Assembly (NCBI RefSeq): GCF_000469505.1
Contig: NZ_KI272860.1
Coordinates: 1-64,000, forward strand
Source: Leptotrichia sp. oral taxon 215 str. W9775
GTDB taxonomy: Bacteria > Fusobacteriota > Fusobacteriia > Fusobacteriales > Leptotrichiaceae
DNA length: 64,000 nt
Direction: 5' to 3'
In this document: piece after piece, positions 36,355 to 44,455 of the stretch
How positions within the stretch are numbered: position 1 is the first letter of the stretch
How the letters are laid out: the number at the start of each line of letters is the position of its first letter
Program-made: the position numbers and the translations under genes
The notes under the pieces: generated by a model
The model's database searches: none
What the model saw: only the letters and a program-made list of their open reading frames with translations
What the model was told of the DNA's origin: nothing

Positions 36355-36882
36355 ATGAAAAAACTGATGATCATAGCATTACTTGCTATCGGAGCACAGA
36401 CATTCAGCTGTAATTTCGTACAAAATTCTGATGTTTTAGTCGATAGGGTAATTAAGAAAATCCAGATTGAAAAAAAATCTGATGAAATCTTTTGTGATAG
36501 TGATGACTTAAAAATGGCATACTATATTATAGATGGAGAAGATTACAACTTAAATGTAGGAGTTGCCATAAATATTGATGAAACTACCACTAATAATCAA
36601 TTTAAATATAAGTTTTATGAGAAACTTGAAGAATATAAAAAGTTTATCCAAACTCTTGATAGAAAAAATCTTGGAAATTTACCTCTTCCCGATAAGGAAG
36701 TTGTTAGATTTTATGCCAAAATAGCAAATACAGATAAATTTTTTATAATAGGAAAATATGAATATGACAGAAAAAAGGATACTTACACTCTATATGCAAA
36801 TACTAACGGAAAAGAGCTTTTTGAAAATATAGGCCTGTTTTCCGGAATGAATGTAAAGTATACAGATGAAGTTGTCTATTAA
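36355..36882 (+). CDS. Small exported protein, unrecognised
   Basis: 175 residues with a signal peptide (MKKLMIIALLAIGAQTFSC). TFSC does not fit the lipobox well, so secretion may be by signal peptidase I. The mature part is soluble and moderately acidic, with no motif I recognise. A TATAAT at 36310 could be its promoter. A terminator follows at 36911. Confidence 0.7.
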   Translation: MKKLMIIALLAIGAQTFSCNFVQNSDVLVDRVIKKIQIEKKSDEIFCDSDDLKMAYYIIDGEDYNLNVGVAINIDETTTNNQFKYKFYEKLEEYKKFIQTLDRKNLGNLPLPDKEVVRFYAKIANTDKFFIIGKYEYDRKKDTYTLYANTNGKELFENIGLFSGMNVKYTDEVVY

Positions 36883-36910
36883 AAATAAATAACACGACAA
36901 AATATACACT

Positions 36911-36943
36911 CGGGACTGCTTTTATGTAAGCACCCCCTTTTTG
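36911..36943 (+). terminator. Intrinsic terminator after the 36355 gene
   Basis: CGGGAcTGCTT pairs with AAGCAcCCCC around TTATGT, followed by TTTTTG. One of the few GC-rich hairpins in the window. Confidence 0.78.
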
Positions 36944-37009
36944 TTGTTATTATAGAAAATTTATCATTTATTATAAATTCAGTTGAATAACATGCTGGAA
37001 GGAGGAACT

Positions 37010-38545
37010 ATGCTGATTGGAAATAATGAAACAACAAAACTCATAGATAATTATGCAATAAATGATTTAGGAATTCCAAGTATTGTACTCATGGAAAATG
37101 CTTCCATTTCATTTATGAAACATATTGATATGAGCGTAAAAAATTACCTTGTTATATGCGGTAAAGGGAATAATGGAGGAGACGGGTATGCAATTGCCAG
37201 ACATCTCCATTCAGCTGGAAAAAATGTAAATATATTCAGTTTGGGTAATGAAAATTTATCAAAGGATTGCCAAGTAAACTATGATATATGTAAAAATCTC
37301 AATATGAAAATATTTTCCGATATAAAAAAACTGGATAGCCTTCTTCTGGAATGTGATGCTATAATTGAAGGAATATTTGGAACAGGTCTAAATTCAAATA
37401 TAGAAGGGATATATAAAACTGTAATTGAAAAGATAAATGATTATTCTCATAATAGAACTATCTATTCGATAGATATTCCTTCAGGAATTGATGGAAATAG
37501 CGGTGAAGTTTTAGGAACAGCTGTAAAAGCAGATAAAACAGTGTCTTTTGTCACTTATAAAAAAGCTTTCCTGAATATTGCCAATAAGGAGTTTTTTGGA
37601 GAAATTTTTATTGAAGATATAGGATTTAATACAAAAAATGTATATAATTTAGTTAATGAATATTATCTGACTGAAGAGTTAATTAAAGAAAAAATTATCA
37701 GTCGAAAAGAGGAGGCACATAAGGGTGATTTTGGAAAAGTCTTAATATTTGCCGGAAGCCGTGAATTTTCAGGAGCAGCTGCAATTGTTTCAGAAGCATG
37801 TGTGAGGGCAGGAGCAGGACTGGTTACTTTAATGACTTATGACAATACTTTTTCAGGAAATATTTCTTCCTCACCTGAATCAATGATACTGGAAATAGAA
37901 AATAAAAATATAGAAAACAGTTTCAAAAAAATAGAGGATATGGCTATAAATTCAGATGTAATTACAATAGGACCAGGAATAGGAAAATCTGAAAATTCTT
38001 TGCAAATTATGAAAAAACTGTTACAATATAAGAAAAATACAAAAGGGAAGACGATTAAACTTGTAATAGATGCTGATGGATTGAATTTACTTTCTGAAAA
38101 TCCTGAATTATTTAAAGAAATTGAAAATCGTGCAGTGCTTACCCCACATACTATGGAATTTTCAAGATTAAGTGGTTTTTCACTTGAAGAAATCTCAGAA
38201 GATAAAAGAAAAAGTTTCAATAAATGCAAAAAATTTGCGACTGAGCATGGAGTTGTACTTCTTTTAAAGGGAAAAAATACATTAATAACAGATGGAATAA
38301 ATGTATATATTAACAGCACCGGTAACTCTCATATGGCAAACGGCGGAATGGGAGATGGCCTTACAGGAATTATTTCTTCACTTGCAGGTCAGCATTATTC
38401 ATTGCTGGAAAGTGCTAAAATCGGGGCTTTTTTACATGGATATATAGGTGATGCCCTTTTAGAAGAGCAATATATAATAAATATTTCACATATAGTTGAA
38501 AATATTCCAAAATATATGAAAAAAATATTCAAAAATAAAATATAA
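37010..38545 (+). CDS. nnr: Bifunctional NAD(P)HX epimerase / dehydratase
   Basis: 511 residues from the ATG at 37010 directly after GGAAGGAGG; an upstream TTG (36983) is not supported. N-terminal epimerase (YjeF_N; GKGNNGGDGYAIARHL, SIDIPSGIDGNSGE) to about 205, C-terminal ADP/ATP-dependent dehydratase (GDFGKVLIFAGSREFSGAA, NGGMGDGLTGIISSL) to the end. It repairs hydrated NADH and NADPH. The fused form is the usual bacterial arrangement. Followed by ribF. Confidence 0.95.
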   Translation: MLIGNNETTKLIDNYAINDLGIPSIVLMENASISFMKHIDMSVKNYLVICGKGNNGGDGYAIARHLHSAGKNVNIFSLGNENLSKDCQVNYDICKNLNMKIFSDIKKLDSLLLECDAIIEGIFGTGLNSNIEGIYKTVIEKINDYSHNRTIYSIDIPSGIDGNSGEVLGTAVKADKTVSFVTYKKAFLNIANKEFFGEIFIEDIGFNTKNVYNLVNEYYLTEELIKEKIISRKEEAHKGDFGKVLIFAGSREFSGAAAIVSEACVRAGAGLVTLMTYDNTFSGNISSSPESMILEIENKNIENSFKKIEDMAINSDVITIGPGIGKSENSLQIMKKLLQYKKNTKGKTIKLVIDADGLNLLSENPELFKEIENRAVLTPHTMEFSRLSGFSLEEISEDKRKSFNKCKKFATEHGVVLLLKGKNTLITDGINVYINSTGNSHMANGGMGDGLTGIISSLAGQHYSLLESAKIGAFLHGYIGDALLEEQYIINISHIVENIPKYMKKIFKNKI

Positions 38546-38598
38546 CAATTTTAATATAAAAATTAGCAGATGATTAATCTAGGAAGTTGACGGTAAAA

Positions 38599-39615
38599 AT
38601 GGAATCAAAAATAAAATTAATTGCAAAAAAATGCGAATACCTAAATGAAATAATTAAATTTAAGGGGTTACATTGCAACTTTCAAAAAAATTCAGAAGAA
38701 TTGAAAAAGAAGGGAAACATTGTAATTTTAGGAAATTTTGATGGAGTTCACAAAGGTCATATGACAATTTTTAAAAATGCAATAGAAAGAGCAAAGGAAA
38801 AGGACTACAACACTGTGGTTTATACTTTTCGTGAATATCCTCAAAAGAAGTCTACCAGAATTACTACGCCTTCAGAAAAAGTAGAACTGATAGATGAAGT
38901 AGGAATTGATTACATTTATCTGGAAGAATTTGAAGATGTGAGAAATTATTCTCCTGAGGAATTTATTGAAAAGGTACTTGTAAATACTCTAAATGTTAAA
39001 GAAATCTACTGTGGCTTCAATTTTACATTTGGAAAGAATAAGTCTGGAAATATAAAAGTTCTGGATGACATAATTAGAGATAAATATAATAACAGTATTG
39101 TCATTAATGTCCAGTCTCCCGTTCTGGACAGTGAAAATGATATAATAAGCAGTACTCGTATTAGGGACTATATTGAAAAGGCTGATTTTGATAAAATTAG
39201 TGATCTTTCAGGGCATAATTTTATCATAATGGGAGAAGTTATTCATGGGAAGAAATTAGGAAGAACTTTAGGTTTTCCTACAGCAAATCTGGAATTTGAT
39301 AATAAAGTGTATCCTGATTTTGGAGTGTATGGAGTGTATGTTCATATAGAAGGAGATGACAAGATTTATCATGGTGTAATGAGTATTGGTGAAAATCCTA
39401 CAATAGAAGGTCATGGATTAAGTGTAGAAACTCATATTTTTGACTTTAACCGTGATATTTACGGAAAAATAATAATGGTTGAAGTTTTGGAAAAAATAAG
39501 TGACCAGATAAAGTTAAATTCCATTGATGAATTAATAGAAAAAATCAATGTTGATGCAATATTATGGAAAAAAAGAATAGAAGAGAAATATCATGATACA
39601 AGTAAAAATAGATAA
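38599..39615 (+). CDS. ribF: Bifunctional riboflavin kinase / FAD synthetase
   Basis: 338 residues from the ATG at 38599; the TTG at 38587 lies immediately after AGGAAG and is too close to it. The N-terminal FAD synthetase domain has VILGNFDGVHKGHM (about 45-58) and SSTRIRDYIEKADF; the C-terminal riboflavin kinase domain has GKKLGRTLGFPTANLE. It makes FMN and FAD. The last 23 bases overlap scpA, which suggests coupling. No FMN riboswitch is visible upstream. Confidence 0.95.
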   Translation: MESKIKLIAKKCEYLNEIIKFKGLHCNFQKNSEELKKKGNIVILGNFDGVHKGHMTIFKNAIERAKEKDYNTVVYTFREYPQKKSTRITTPSEKVELIDEVGIDYIYLEEFEDVRNYSPEEFIEKVLVNTLNVKEIYCGFNFTFGKNKSGNIKVLDDIIRDKYNNSIVINVQSPVLDSENDIISSTRIRDYIEKADFDKISDLSGHNFIIMGEVIHGKKLGRTLGFPTANLEFDNKVYPDFGVYGVYVHIEGDDKIYHGVMSIGENPTIEGHGLSVETHIFDFNRDIYGKIIMVEVLEKISDQIKLNSIDELIEKINVDAILWKKRIEEKYHDTSKNR

Positions 39616-40279
39616 TTTTGAAGGCCCTATGGATCTGCTTCTGCATTTAATTGAAAAAAAACAGATGAAAATAATTGAAATAAATATTTCACAAATAATA
39701 GATGATTATCTGGAATACATCAATAAACATAAGGAAGAAAATTTAAAAATAAAAATTGAGTTTCTTATAATGGCAACAGATCTCATAGAGATAAAAGCTT
39801 ACTCAATATTAAATCAGGAAAAGAAATTGGAAAGAATGGAAGATCTTGAAAAAAGAATTATTGAATACAAGATTTTCAAGGAAATTTCTGAATTATTTTC
39901 TGAACATGAAAAAGAATATAATATTCCATATAAAAAATCAGGAAGTCAGAATATTCAGGAAGTTTCTTTTGAATATGATATGTCAATGTTAACTCTTGAT
40001 AACCTGTTGAATAACTTTAAAAATCTGATAAAAAGTGAAGACCGGAAACCAAAAATGGTTTTGAATCTGGAAGAGGAGTATTCTTCTGAAGAAGCATTTT
40101 CTGAAATACAGGAAATAATGGAAAATGAAGCTGAAATAGAATTTAACAGTCTTTTAAAAAATAAATTTACAAAATCAAGAATAGTAGTACTATTTTTGTG
40201 CGTGCTGGAATTATTTAAAAGTGGAGAAATTGATATTATTCCAATGGAAAATAATTTCTATATAAAAAAAATAAATTAA
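39593..40279 (+). CDS. scpA: Segregation and condensation protein A
   Basis: 228 residues, slightly short for the family. N-terminus VKIDNFEGPMDLLLHLIEKKQMKIIEINISQIIDDYLEYI is the classic ScpA opening and the C-terminus is the short winged helix that contacts Smc. ScpA is the kleisin of the Smc-ScpAB condensin. It overlaps ribF by 23 bases. scpB and smc are not in the window. Confidence 0.94.
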   Translation: MIQVKIDNFEGPMDLLLHLIEKKQMKIIEINISQIIDDYLEYINKHKEENLKIKIEFLIMATDLIEIKAYSILNQEKKLERMEDLEKRIIEYKIFKEISELFSEHEKEYNIPYKKSGSQNIQEVSFEYDMSMLTLDNLLNNFKNLIKSEDRKPKMVLNLEEEYSSEEAFSEIQEIMENEAEIEFNSLLKNKFTKSRIVVLFLCVLELFKSGEIDIIPMENNFYIKKIN

Positions 40280-40298
40280 AATTGGAAAGGTAAAGCTA

Positions 40299-41801
40299 AT
40301 GTTTAAATCAAGTTTTATTGTAATGATAATAAATATGATGAGTAGACTGCTCGGTCTAATTCGTGAAATGATAATTGCTAATATGTTTGGAGCAACCGGT
40401 TTAACTGATGCATACGTAAGTGCGACCAAGATTCCGAACTTCTTTACCACCCTTTTTGGAGAAGGCTCGATGGGAACGGTTTTCATTCCAATATATAATC
40501 GTGGACTTGAAGAAGAGGGAAAAGAGAGGATAAACGAATTTGTTTATTCGGTTCTAAATCTGATTATCACCTTTACATCTACAATGTCAATAATTATTAT
40601 TGTATTTTCGCGGCAAATTTTAAAAATAACAACCGGATTTGCTGATGCACAGAGATTTGAAACAGCAAATAACCTGTTAAAGATTACAGCATTTTACTTT
40701 TTATTTATTGCTTTGTCAGGTGTAGTGTCATCGCTGCTGAATAACTATAAAAAGTTTGCTGTGGCGGCTTCCATGGGAATTGTTTTTAACCTTACAATCA
40801 TTATTGGTACAATAATTTTAGGAAAAAAAATGGGAATTTATGGACTTGGAATTTCATATTTGCTTTCAGGAGTATTGCAGCTAGCAATTATGCTCCCGGA
40901 TTTCTTTAAAATAATGAAAACATATAAGTTCACCTTTAATCTTAATGACAAATATGTAATTGAAATGTTTAAGCTTATGATACCAACATTAATAGGTATT
41001 TTTGGATATCAGATTAACGAGATTATTGATAACAGATTTGCAACAAAGCTTTCTGCAGGAACTGCAAGTGCTTTAAACTATGCAAGTAGATTATATTTAT
41101 TACCAATTGGAGTATTTGCAATATCATTATCGGTTGTAATATTTCCGACATTATCTCAGGCGGTAGTAAAAAACGAAAGAAAGAAAGTAAAGAGGGTAGT
41201 AGAGCAGGGGTTAAATATGCTTTCATTCCTGATTGTTCCATCAACTGTAATTTTATATGGTTATGCAAGGGAAATTGTTACATTAATTTATAAAAGAGGT
41301 AACTTTTCTGATAAGAGTGTGATAGTAACTACTGAAACATTACAATTTTATGCATTGGGATTACTCTTTTTCTCAACGATTCATCTGCTTACAAGAAGCC
41401 ATTATGTGTATAAGGATCGTACGATTCCGGTAATATCTTCCTTTATTAGTATTGGATGTAATATATTGCTAGATAACCTGTTATATAAACAATATGCTCA
41501 TAAAGGACTTACTTTTGCAACATCATTTGCTGCATTTGTAAATTTCACTATTTTGTTTATATCCTTGAATAAGAGGCATATTAAGATAAATAATCTAAAA
41601 TATATCGTTTCATTGATTGTAGCTTCCAGTTTTTCAATGGCTGCATTTCATGTATCAAGATATATTAATATAGCACGATTAGGAAAATTTGGAATTTTAG
41701 TCAACGTACTGGTATTTGCAGCTGTATATTTATTTTTATGGGGAATTATATTTGCTATAAAAAGAATGTTACTGCCTAACAAAAAGAAAAAGAAAAAATA
41801 G
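40299..41801 (+). CDS. murJ: Lipid II flippase MurJ
   Basis: 500 residues with about 14 transmembrane helices. The MurJ start SRLLGLIREMIIANMFGATGLTDAYVSATKIPNFFTTLFGEGSM includes the conserved Arg and the LFGEG segment. It flips lipid-linked peptidoglycan precursor across the inner membrane. It follows scpA by 19 bases, ending the nnr-ribF-scpA-murJ run, with a strong terminator behind it. Confidence 0.95.
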   Translation: MFKSSFIVMIINMMSRLLGLIREMIIANMFGATGLTDAYVSATKIPNFFTTLFGEGSMGTVFIPIYNRGLEEEGKERINEFVYSVLNLIITFTSTMSIIIIVFSRQILKITTGFADAQRFETANNLLKITAFYFLFIALSGVVSSLLNNYKKFAVAASMGIVFNLTIIIGTIILGKKMGIYGLGISYLLSGVLQLAIMLPDFFKIMKTYKFTFNLNDKYVIEMFKLMIPTLIGIFGYQINEIIDNRFATKLSAGTASALNYASRLYLLPIGVFAISLSVVIFPTLSQAVVKNERKKVKRVVEQGLNMLSFLIVPSTVILYGYAREIVTLIYKRGNFSDKSVIVTTETLQFYALGLLFFSTIHLLTRSHYVYKDRTIPVISSFISIGCNILLDNLLYKQYAHKGLTFATSFAAFVNFTILFISLNKRHIKINNLKYIVSLIVASSFSMAAFHVSRYINIARLGKFGILVNVLVFAAVYLFLWGIIFAIKRMLLPNKKKKKK

Positions 41802-41824
41802 AAATATAAACAGTAAATTTATAG

Positions 41825-41880
41825 AAACATGATTTAATATAACTTATTCTGAAATTATAAGTTTTAAATCATGTTTTTTA
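41825..41880 (+). terminator. murJ: Intrinsic terminator of murJ
   Basis: AAACATGATTT (41825-41835) pairs with AAATCATGTTT (41866-41876), with an inner AACTTAT / ATAAGTT pair, and a T-run follows. Confidence 0.9.
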
Positions 41881-42080
41881 TTACAGAATAGAAGAGTAGC
41901 AGTATATTCATATATTTTTAACTAATATAAGTTTACTTTACAACTCAAATATAGTTAGTTATAAACTTGTTTTGAATTTATATAGTAAAAAAAATTATAG
42001 TTTATTTTTAAAATACTTTTTTGTTTATTTGATAGAGTCCATTCTGGTTTACAAATAAACAAGCTACTCTATAAAATGAA
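41881..42080. other. AT-rich gene-free stretch between convergent terminators
   Basis: No gene, tRNA or promoter is seen. The only structure is a pair of interleaved inverted repeats: TTGTTTATTTG (42021-42031) with CAAATAAACAA (42052-42062), and ATAGAGT (42032-42038) with ACTCTAT (42066-42072). The two cannot form fully at once. Confidence 0.6.
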
Positions 42081-42114
42081 AATAAAAACTGCCAGCTATG
42101 CATTTAACTGGCAG
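42081..42114 (-). terminator. Terminator of the acyl-CoA-dehydrogenase-like gene
   Basis: On the minus strand CTGCCAG and CTGGCAG pair around a 12-base loop, followed by TTTTTATTTT. It is 36 bases past the stop of the gene at 42151. Confidence 0.88.
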
Positions 42115-42150
42115 GAAATATGTTTTAAAATCATCATTTAAATAATATTT

Positions 42151-43593
42151 TTAACTGTAATATTCAAAATCAAGTATATCTTTTTTTATATCTTTTATAA
42201 TATGTTTTAATATTTTTTCAGGTTTTGTCTGTATGAGAAGAAAAATTCTGGCTAAAATTTTTCCTATAAATACTTTTCCTGTCTGATTAATTTCATTTAA
42301 AGTATATTTTTTTAAGAAGTTAGTCAAATCATTTTCTTCAAATATAGAATTACTTATTGACACATTTGAAAATCTTTTATCTGAAATAATTCTTTCATAA
42401 ATAGTAAGTCCTTTACTAACTTTTTTTCCTTCTGATTTTTCAGCAGGAGTAGCCTTTGAAAACTGATCATAGATTTCTGCATAAAGCATATCATTTGGAC
42501 CTTCAAAAATAGTAAATGGCCTGAAATCGATTGCGACATTGCTCACTGGATGGCCAGCTTCAAAACCTTTGGCTCCTAAAAGTTTCTGTGCTTTTCCGGC
42601 AGCATCATAAGTATATTCAGTAGCTAGACTCTTTATAATATTAGCTTCCATTAATTTATCAGAAACTGACTTTTCAGGTGAAACATTATTACATGTGTAA
42701 TCATACATAATCTGAGATATTCCATACACTGTTTCAATATCAGAGATTTCCTTCTGAACAAACGGAATTTCCTTTCTTGCATATTTACCTATATTTTTAA
42801 CAATATATTCCATAACTCCATGAGTCATTCCTACAAGCTGAAGACGGCTTCTTATAAAAATATTCTGAAATTCCCTTAGGCTGTTTGCTTTGCTTTCTGA
42901 GAGCTTCATAACATATTTTGAAGGAATATCTGCATCAATGTGATTGATGGCATATCTGACAGCTTTAAGCCCCTCAGAATTTAATACATCATAAGTTATA
43001 TATTCCCTAGGAACAAAAATAAGGCTTATAACTTTTGAAAGATTTCCATCTTTTCTTTCCTTGGCGGCAATTAACAGAAAATCACTCTGGGAATTTCCTT
43101 GCCAGTATTTATCAGCTTTTACGTGAATAGTATTTTCATCTATATATTCGTAATAAGATTGCATTTCCTTAGCAATGGCTGATCCTGAAGTTTCAGGCTC
43201 TGTTATGGCAAGACCTCCACCTTCTCCATTAAATATAAGCTCAAGCCCTTTTTCTATCTGTTCTGGAGTTCCATATTCAGTCAGTGGCTGTAGTACAAGT
43301 GCCCCTTCAATACCTGTACGTAGTGTGACAGGAACCCCATAATTTCCTGCAATTCTCAAAACTTCCTGGATTTCAAACTGACTTTCCTTACGTCCGCCTA
43401 ACTTTTTAGATAAAAAAGGGAGTAGAAGTCCACATTTTTTTATATTAAGCCATTTATTTTCTGAAAGATAGTTCATCAGATTTATTTTTTCGATATTTCC
43501 ATCAGAAAAGACTTCATTAAATGCCTTTTTTATATTAGATAAAAACTCTTCAGTATTCATTTTTAACAAGTTTTCATTTATAAATTTATTCAT
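42151..43593 (-). CDS. Acyl-CoA dehydrogenase family protein
   Basis: 480 residues. ACAD signs: GGLAITEPETSGSAIAKEM (FAD/substrate-site region, about 120-140), IRSRLQLVGMTHGVMEYIVKNIGKYARKE, GAKGFEAGHPVSN and FTIFEGPNDMLYAEIYDQ, which keeps the Glu at the catalytic-base position. The family oxidises acyl-CoA thioesters with FAD and passes electrons to ETF. No ETF, thiolase or CoA ligase gene lies near it, so its substrate is unclear. It has a GGAGG site, its own promoter (43650-43678) and terminator, and is transcribed alone. Confidence 0.87.
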   Translation of the reverse strand: MNKFINENLLKMNTEEFLSNIKKAFNEVFSDGNIEKINLMNYLSENKWLNIKKCGLLLPFLSKKLGGRKESQFEIQEVLRIAGNYGVPVTLRTGIEGALVLQPLTEYGTPEQIEKGLELIFNGEGGGLAITEPETSGSAIAKEMQSYYEYIDENTIHVKADKYWQGNSQSDFLLIAAKERKDGNLSKVISLIFVPREYITYDVLNSEGLKAVRYAINHIDADIPSKYVMKLSESKANSLREFQNIFIRSRLQLVGMTHGVMEYIVKNIGKYARKEIPFVQKEISDIETVYGISQIMYDYTCNNVSPEKSVSDKLMEANIIKSLATEYTYDAAGKAQKLLGAKGFEAGHPVSNVAIDFRPFTIFEGPNDMLYAEIYDQFSKATPAEKSEGKKVSKGLTIYERIISDKRFSNVSISNSIFEENDLTNFLKKYTLNEINQTGKVFIGKILARIFLLIQTKPEKILKHIIKDIKKDILDFEYYS

Positions 43594-43649
43594 TGAATCC
43601 TCCTATAATATAGTATATATTTGTATATAGTAATTATATAACATGTGTC

Positions 43650-43678
43650 ATTATAGCACAAATCTCAAATTTTGACAA
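43650..43678 (-). promoter_or_regulatory. Promoter of the acyl-CoA dehydrogenase gene, overlapping a divergent -35
   Basis: On the minus strand TTGTCA (complement of 43673-43678) and TATAAT (complement of 43650-43655) are 17 bases apart. On the plus strand TTGACA (43672-43677) overlaps the same site, with TATAGG at 43695-43700, 17 bases away, giving a possible divergent promoter. Confidence 0.65.
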
Positions 43679-43710
43679 TTTTTCATGCAAATTATATAGG
43701 AGCATAAGAA

Positions 43711-43743
43711 GAAAAAAAGACCTAGGCTATAAAGCCTAAGTCT
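43711..43743 (-). terminator. Orphan minus-strand terminator
   Basis: AGACcTAGGCT (43718-43728) pairs with AGCCTAaGTCT (43733-43743). Read on the minus strand it is followed by TTTTTTTCTTCTT, a good intrinsic terminator, yet the nearest minus-strand gene (44011) already has its own terminator at 43971. It may end an unannotated RNA. Confidence 0.65.
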
Positions 43744-43970
43744 AAAAGGAGTTTATGAAGAAAAAAGTATATTGCTTTTGGTCATGATTAGTGTAGCATT
43801 TTACAGTTAGTTTCCAGTTTGGAAAATATTTGTTTTACATTTGGGGAAAAGTAGTATTTTATGGTATTTTTATAGAGGGTTTAACATCAGAGAGTAAGTA
43901 ATTTAAACTTCTTATTTTTTAAATTATATACATAACATACATTATCGGACTTATAAAAATGAAAAAAATT
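43744..43970. other. Gene-free stretch between the two minus-strand terminators
   Basis: No convincing gene. On the plus strand AAAAGGAG precedes a 10-codon frame, MKKKVYCFWS, at 43755-43787, too short to accept. On the minus strand a TATAAT near 43925 could start an RNA of about 200 bases ending at the terminator at 43711, but its -35 is weak. Confidence 0.35.
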
Positions 43971-44013
43971 AGACATATAAAATGTAACTAATTTATTACA
44001 AATTATATGTCTA
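43971..44013 (-). terminator. Terminator of the PBECR-like gene
   Basis: On the minus strand AGACATATAA pairs with TTATATGTCT, and AATTTTTTTCATTTTT follows. Its first arm overlaps the last bases of the gene. Confidence 0.7.
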
Positions 44014-44394
44014 CTTCTTTTTACTATATCTATAATGAATATTTTTCTCCTTCAGAAAATCTAAATTATTTATTGAAAATGCTGTCTGTATAAATCTATA
44101 ATTTTTTATATTCCTGTAATCAGAAACCACAATAAAATAATTCATATTTTCTATCTGTTTCTGATAATAATGTTCCTTGCGTGACTTTGATTGTTTTGTA
44201 ACATGATCAGGATCCTCCAGAACCTCCTCAATTATTTCCAGTGTTATTTCAGGATGTTTAGCTTCAATGTGATTATAAAACTGTTCTTTTTCAAGTATTA
44301 TTTTCTGATGGAGCCTTCCTTCGAATTCATATGTTTCAATTCGTTTTCCAGTTTTTGTATATCTTATTTTTTCTTTCAAATTTTCTCTCTCCAT
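44011..44394 (-). CDS. Putative PBECR-like nuclease-domain protein
   Basis: 127 residues. The centre reads YNHIEAKHPEITLEIIEEVLEDPDHVTKQSKSRKEHYYQKQ, and its spacing (a His before HPE, then helix, then Pro-Asp) resembles the PBECR group of the barnase-EndoU-colicinE5/D-RelE nuclease superfamily, usually fused to phage head proteins. Here it stands alone. A following strand (NYFIVVSDYRNIKNYRFIQTAF) fits the fold. If correct, it would be an RNase or toxin-like enzyme. The call is by pattern only. Inverted repeats flank it, and it is last in the lepA run. Confidence 0.5.
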   Translation of the reverse strand: MERENLKEKIRYTKTGKRIETYEFEGRLHQKIILEKEQFYNHIEAKHPEITLEIIEEVLEDPDHVTKQSKSRKEHYYQKQIENMNYFIVVSDYRNIKNYRFIQTAFSINNLDFLKEKNIHYRYSKKK

Positions 44395-44455
44395 TTTTAA
44401 TTCTTTTATTTACTTGTGTCATATCCTTTTTAAAGTCCGATAATTTAATTTTAAA

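Larger units (their letters stand above)
43941..44444. repeat. 12-bp inverted repeats flanking the PBECR-like gene
   Basis: ATTATCGGACTT at 43941-43952 and its exact complement AAGTCCGATAAT at 44433-44444 enclose the gene at 44011-44394. With one gap the match runs on into an A/T-rich tail (TATAAAAA against TTAAAAA). The enclosed length is about 504 bases. This could be a small mobile cassette or a paired regulatory site. Confidence 0.6.

Noticed and set aside
37837..38319. Antisense reading frame of 160 codons opposite nnr
   Set aside because: A shadow of a strongly supported gene, without its own start signals.
38546..38598. FMN riboswitch before ribF
   Set aside because: The 53-base gap is too short and has none of the conserved FMN aptamer segments.
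43755..43787. Leader peptide MKKKVYCFWS
   Set aside because: Only 10 codons, short spacing from the binding site and no evident role. Kept as a remark in the finding, not as a gene.
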